This document shows, piece after piece, positions 52,580 through 54,953 of a DNA stretch of 54,953 bases. A program made the translations under genes and the position numbers. Source of the stretch: an uncultured Lachnospiraceae bacterium (GTDB taxonomy: Bacteria; Bacillota; Clostridia; Lachnospirales; Lachnospiraceae); NCBI GenBank assembly GCA_910587295.1, contig CAJULP010000032.1:1-54953 (forward strand). Direction: 5' to 3'. Within the stretch, counting starts at the first letter, position 1. Every line of letters begins with the position of its first letter. Below the pieces are notes generated by a model. The model saw only the letters and a list, made by a program, of their open reading frames with translations, had not been told where the DNA came from and made no database searches.

Positions 52580-54832
52580 TTAACTGTACCTTATACTTAG
52601 CAAACAAATCATTTCCTGCACCCTACGTCTAAAACTATTTTGTAATTCAATTCTGTCTTCTAAATCTAATTGATCTTTATAAAACCCCGTAGCATCTCCT
52701 GGATCCTCAAAGCGAAATTTCTTCAGAAACATCTCCTGTAATTCTTTTCTGGCAAACTGATTCAATTCTACATATGAATATCCGTTTTTCTTTCTCCATG
52801 GGGCATCTATGATCATCAGCCTTAATCTGTCAAATTCTGAAAAGAAATTTTCATATGTATTGTACACAGGCTCTAAGTCAAAACCACTTACATTCTGCAT
52901 ATAATTATAATATACTTCCTTTTTCCCATTCTGAGTTGTCTGCATCAATGTATCAGACCATTCTATCTCCCACTTCCTACATATTTCCTCCAATGTCTCT
53001 CTTGGCCTGCACTTTAAATCTTCAAACTTCACAACCTTCCTTTTCTCTACCCCATACCACTTTTGCTCTATGTTCATCTGCCGTGAAGCAATGAGGGAAT
53101 ACGCACTTTTTACCCCTCCCCTTATGTAGCCCGGATATTTCAGCGCTGCCCCTTTTGCAGGAATCGAATTTCTTACTATATTTATAATTTCACATGAAAC
53201 TTCTTTGGCATCCAACCACCTCACACATTCCTCCAGTTTATCCCGCTCCGGAAAATGTGGTTCCCAATAAATAATCATGCTTCTTATATTATCTTCTGGT
53301 ACGTCTTTTCGGAACATGTACATATAAGCTATGTGAATCATAACAAACAGTTCTTGAGAAGTAAAACTTTTACCACATGCCAACAATTCCTCCATCTTCT
53401 CAACAAATGCCGGGCGATTGATAATGCTCTTCTCACTATTCTCAATCAGTTTCCAAAACAAGGGCAGAACGTGATCAGCGCCTTCTGTCGACAAACGTAC
53501 ACATATCCAAAACAACTGAGAATTCAAATCGCTGTAATATATACTTAACACCGATGGATGAAAATCTAATAAAGACCTAAAAAACATATTACCGCTATAA
53601 GACAAAATTGATCCTAGCACGATTCTCCTAGGCTGCAGAAATTCTCGCCCATATTTAGTTTCATTATCTTGTTCAATATGAATAAAAGGAACCATATCAG
53701 AAAAATAATCCGTATAGTTGTCTATGTTCCTTTCCTTAAAATATGCTATACGCTCTTCCTTTTCCTGCCTTCCTATAACCTTGCCATTTTCATCACTCGT
53801 ATACATTGGTTCAACAATGACACATATTGTATCATACCCGACATTCTCCACAAGAACTTCCGGTACATTTTCTATCCCTGTATCCTTCGGCAATATATGC
53901 AGGTATCCTGCCACCAAAATATTCTTTCCTGTCAGATATTCATATAGTCTGCTGCATAAATGTCTGTCTCCAGCCAATACCACCTCATTCTTCCCAAAAA
54001 CATTCAGCAAATTATTCCCCGGCACTTCGACATAATCTTGTAACATAATAAACCTGTCATTTCTTTTATATCCTATATAATCATAATAATCTGTCTGACC
54101 TAGGCCCCACGCACTATTTTTTGATTCGCAATCAATGAAAACAGGGTTTTTGTATCTACTCATAGCCTCTGATAGCCCTAATATTTTTTTGCCTAACAGC
54201 CTATGCATACAACCCACATTTAATTCATCTACCACAAAACAACTTACTTCTATCCCATTACTCAACAGATAATCATAAGCATCCTGCGCCCGCATATCTG
54301 CTCCAAGCAGTATAATTTCCTTCTCCTCCCGAAGACTCTCAAGCAATACATCATTCCTAACATTACCTATAAAACCAGCTTTAATATTTGCTTCATAAAT
54401 CCTATCAACACTCTCAAACTCTACGGAAACACTTCTTAACAGATTTTCTTTCCAGTTATATGGCTTATTCCATGTTCCTTCCGCATAAACATGCATACAT
54501 TCATGCTCCAATGATTGGCCGTCATCCCCAATAAAAAAATCCTGCCACATTAGGCCTTCTACTTTTACCTGTATCTTTTGGCTTCTAAGATATTCCGCAA
54601 AAAAATATGCCAATTCGTTAAAACCATGTATCACGACACACTTATACCTTGAGAACACATCCGCAAACTGTACTCCCTTTTGCATCTTTTGCAATTCATA
54701 AATCATACGAATCTCACGGTTTGCATCCTCGTCCTGATAGGCAAAACAAAGCAGCTCACAGTCCTTGCTAAAAACCGGAAGTAAGGTGGTTTTCCAAATA
54801 TCATGACTCTTTCCTGAATCCGTGAAACTCAT
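52580..54832 (-). CDS. Large multidomain protein: Rossmann modules plus degenerate sulfotransferase domain
   Basis: A 750-residue protein. The first half has repeated Rossmann-like segments: a weak one near 60-110 (CVVIHGFNELAYFFAEYL), one near 165-260 (EIILLGADMRAQDAYDYLL) and one near 275-370 (EVVLAGDRHLCSRLYEYL, YDTICVIVEP). The second half resembles sulfotransferases: RRIVLGSILSYSGNMFFRSLL in place of the PAPS loop, LDFHPSVLSIYYSD, and a late VVKFEDLKCRPRETLEEICRKW segment typical of the fold. The loop lacks the usual P-x-x-G-T/S-T pattern, so PAPS binding is doubtful. No Shine-Dalgarno sequence precedes the ATG. Confidence 0.65.
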   Translation of the reverse strand: MSFTDSGKSHDIWKTTLLPVFSKDCELLCFAYQDEDANREIRMIYELQKMQKGVQFADVFSRYKCVVIHGFNELAYFFAEYLRSQKIQVKVEGLMWQDFFIGDDGQSLEHECMHVYAEGTWNKPYNWKENLLRSVSVEFESVDRIYEANIKAGFIGNVRNDVLLESLREEKEIILLGADMRAQDAYDYLLSNGIEVSCFVVDELNVGCMHRLLGKKILGLSEAMSRYKNPVFIDCESKNSAWGLGQTDYYDYIGYKRNDRFIMLQDYVEVPGNNLLNVFGKNEVVLAGDRHLCSRLYEYLTGKNILVAGYLHILPKDTGIENVPEVLVENVGYDTICVIVEPMYTSDENGKVIGRQEKEERIAYFKERNIDNYTDYFSDMVPFIHIEQDNETKYGREFLQPRRIVLGSILSYSGNMFFRSLLDFHPSVLSIYYSDLNSQLFWICVRLSTEGADHVLPLFWKLIENSEKSIINRPAFVEKMEELLACGKSFTSQELFVMIHIAYMYMFRKDVPEDNIRSMIIYWEPHFPERDKLEECVRWLDAKEVSCEIINIVRNSIPAKGAALKYPGYIRGGVKSAYSLIASRQMNIEQKWYGVEKRKVVKFEDLKCRPRETLEEICRKWEIEWSDTLMQTTQNGKKEVYYNYMQNVSGFDLEPVYNTYENFFSEFDRLRLMIIDAPWRKKNGYSYVELNQFARKELQEMFLKKFRFEDPGDATGFYKDQLDLEDRIELQNSFRRRVQEMICLLSIRYS

Positions 54833-54842
54833 TGTTTTTATA

Positions 54843-54866
54843 TGCCAATCTACAATCAGATTGGCA
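54843..54866 (-). promoter_or_regulatory. Hairpin just upstream of the first glycan-locus gene
   Basis: TGCCAATCT and AGATTGGCA form a perfect nine-base stem around six bases, with T-rich flank on one side and A-rich flank on the other, ending ten bases before the ATG at 54832. No U-run follows on either strand, so I do not call it a terminator. The 121 bp to the window edge show no clear promoter. Confidence 0.4.
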
Positions 54867-54953
54867 AAAAGTAAAAAGTGTACCTTAATAATGTTGAATC
54901 AATCTGCATAAATGTGGGAATATACTGCTAAATCTTATCCATTTTCCTATAAA

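Noticed and set aside
1..54953. tRNA, rRNA, CRISPR arrays, insertion sequences or phage genes
   Set aside because: I saw no such elements; the only mobile-type gene is the broken Rpn-family gene.

Overview
The window looks like a chromosomal segment of a motile, low-to-moderate GC Firmicute, most likely a Lachnospiraceae member (Roseburia/Eubacterium-like). The reasons are Gram-positive AGGAGG ribosome sites, the FliW-CsrA pair, FlaG-FliD-FliS order, two FlgK paralogues, sigma-28 promoters of the TAAA-N15-GCCGATAT type and an Rpn/PD-(D/E)XK gene of a type common in gut clostridia. Almost everything is on the minus strand.
Layout, left to right. (1) 1-1526: the 5' end of one flagellin gene and a complete flagellin gene (hag). 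Both have a leader RNA that can fold into the same long hairpin, and hag has a sigma-28 promoter. (2) 1592-4317: a divergent island with a CgeB-like glycosyltransferase between two small heptad/coiled-coil proteins that share a C-terminal motif. (3) 4331-7831: flaG-fliD-fliS-fliT-like operon behind a sigma-28 promoter. (4) 7853-10110: two glycosyltransferases (GT2+TPR and CgeB-like), probably acting on flagellin. (5) 10132-16898: flgM-flgN-flgK-flgK2-flgL-fliW-csrA operon behind a sigma-28 promoter and closed by a terminator. (6) 16900-19236: divergent uracil permease and uracil phosphoribosyltransferase genes. (7) 19243-23298: a four-gene operon (TagF/TarL-like transferase, ribulose-phosphate 3-epimerase, zinc alcohol dehydrogenase, IspD/TarI-like cytidylyltransferase) that fits synthesis and transfer of a CDP-pentitol. 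(8) 23315-24316: an Rpn-family gene broken by one in-frame stop. (9) 24529-54832: about 30 kb of unidirectional glycan genes.
The glycan locus is the striking part. It holds several GT2 enzymes, a GT4, a GT32, other glycosyltransferases, two radical SAM enzymes, five methyltransferase-like proteins, sulfotransferases, an asparagine synthase, a beta-propeller-like protein, and nucleotide-sugar enzymes (UXS-like decarboxylase, FdtA-like ketoisomerase, DegT aminotransferase). Nineteen of its products carry the same Rossmann-like module of about 90-110 residues (GxGxxG ... DND..K.G....G ... I/V-rich strand ... QL...G). It is fused N-terminally, C-terminally or internally to unrelated catalytic domains, or stands alone, twice behind a membrane helix. 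The enzymes that make small-molecule precursors lack it. No flippase, polymerase or lipid-carrier transferase is present, and a sigma-28-type promoter lies inside the locus. I therefore infer a cytoplasmic flagellin-glycosylation system whose enzymes may be held together by the shared module.
These are readings from sequence alone. Family names come from recognised motifs, not database searches.
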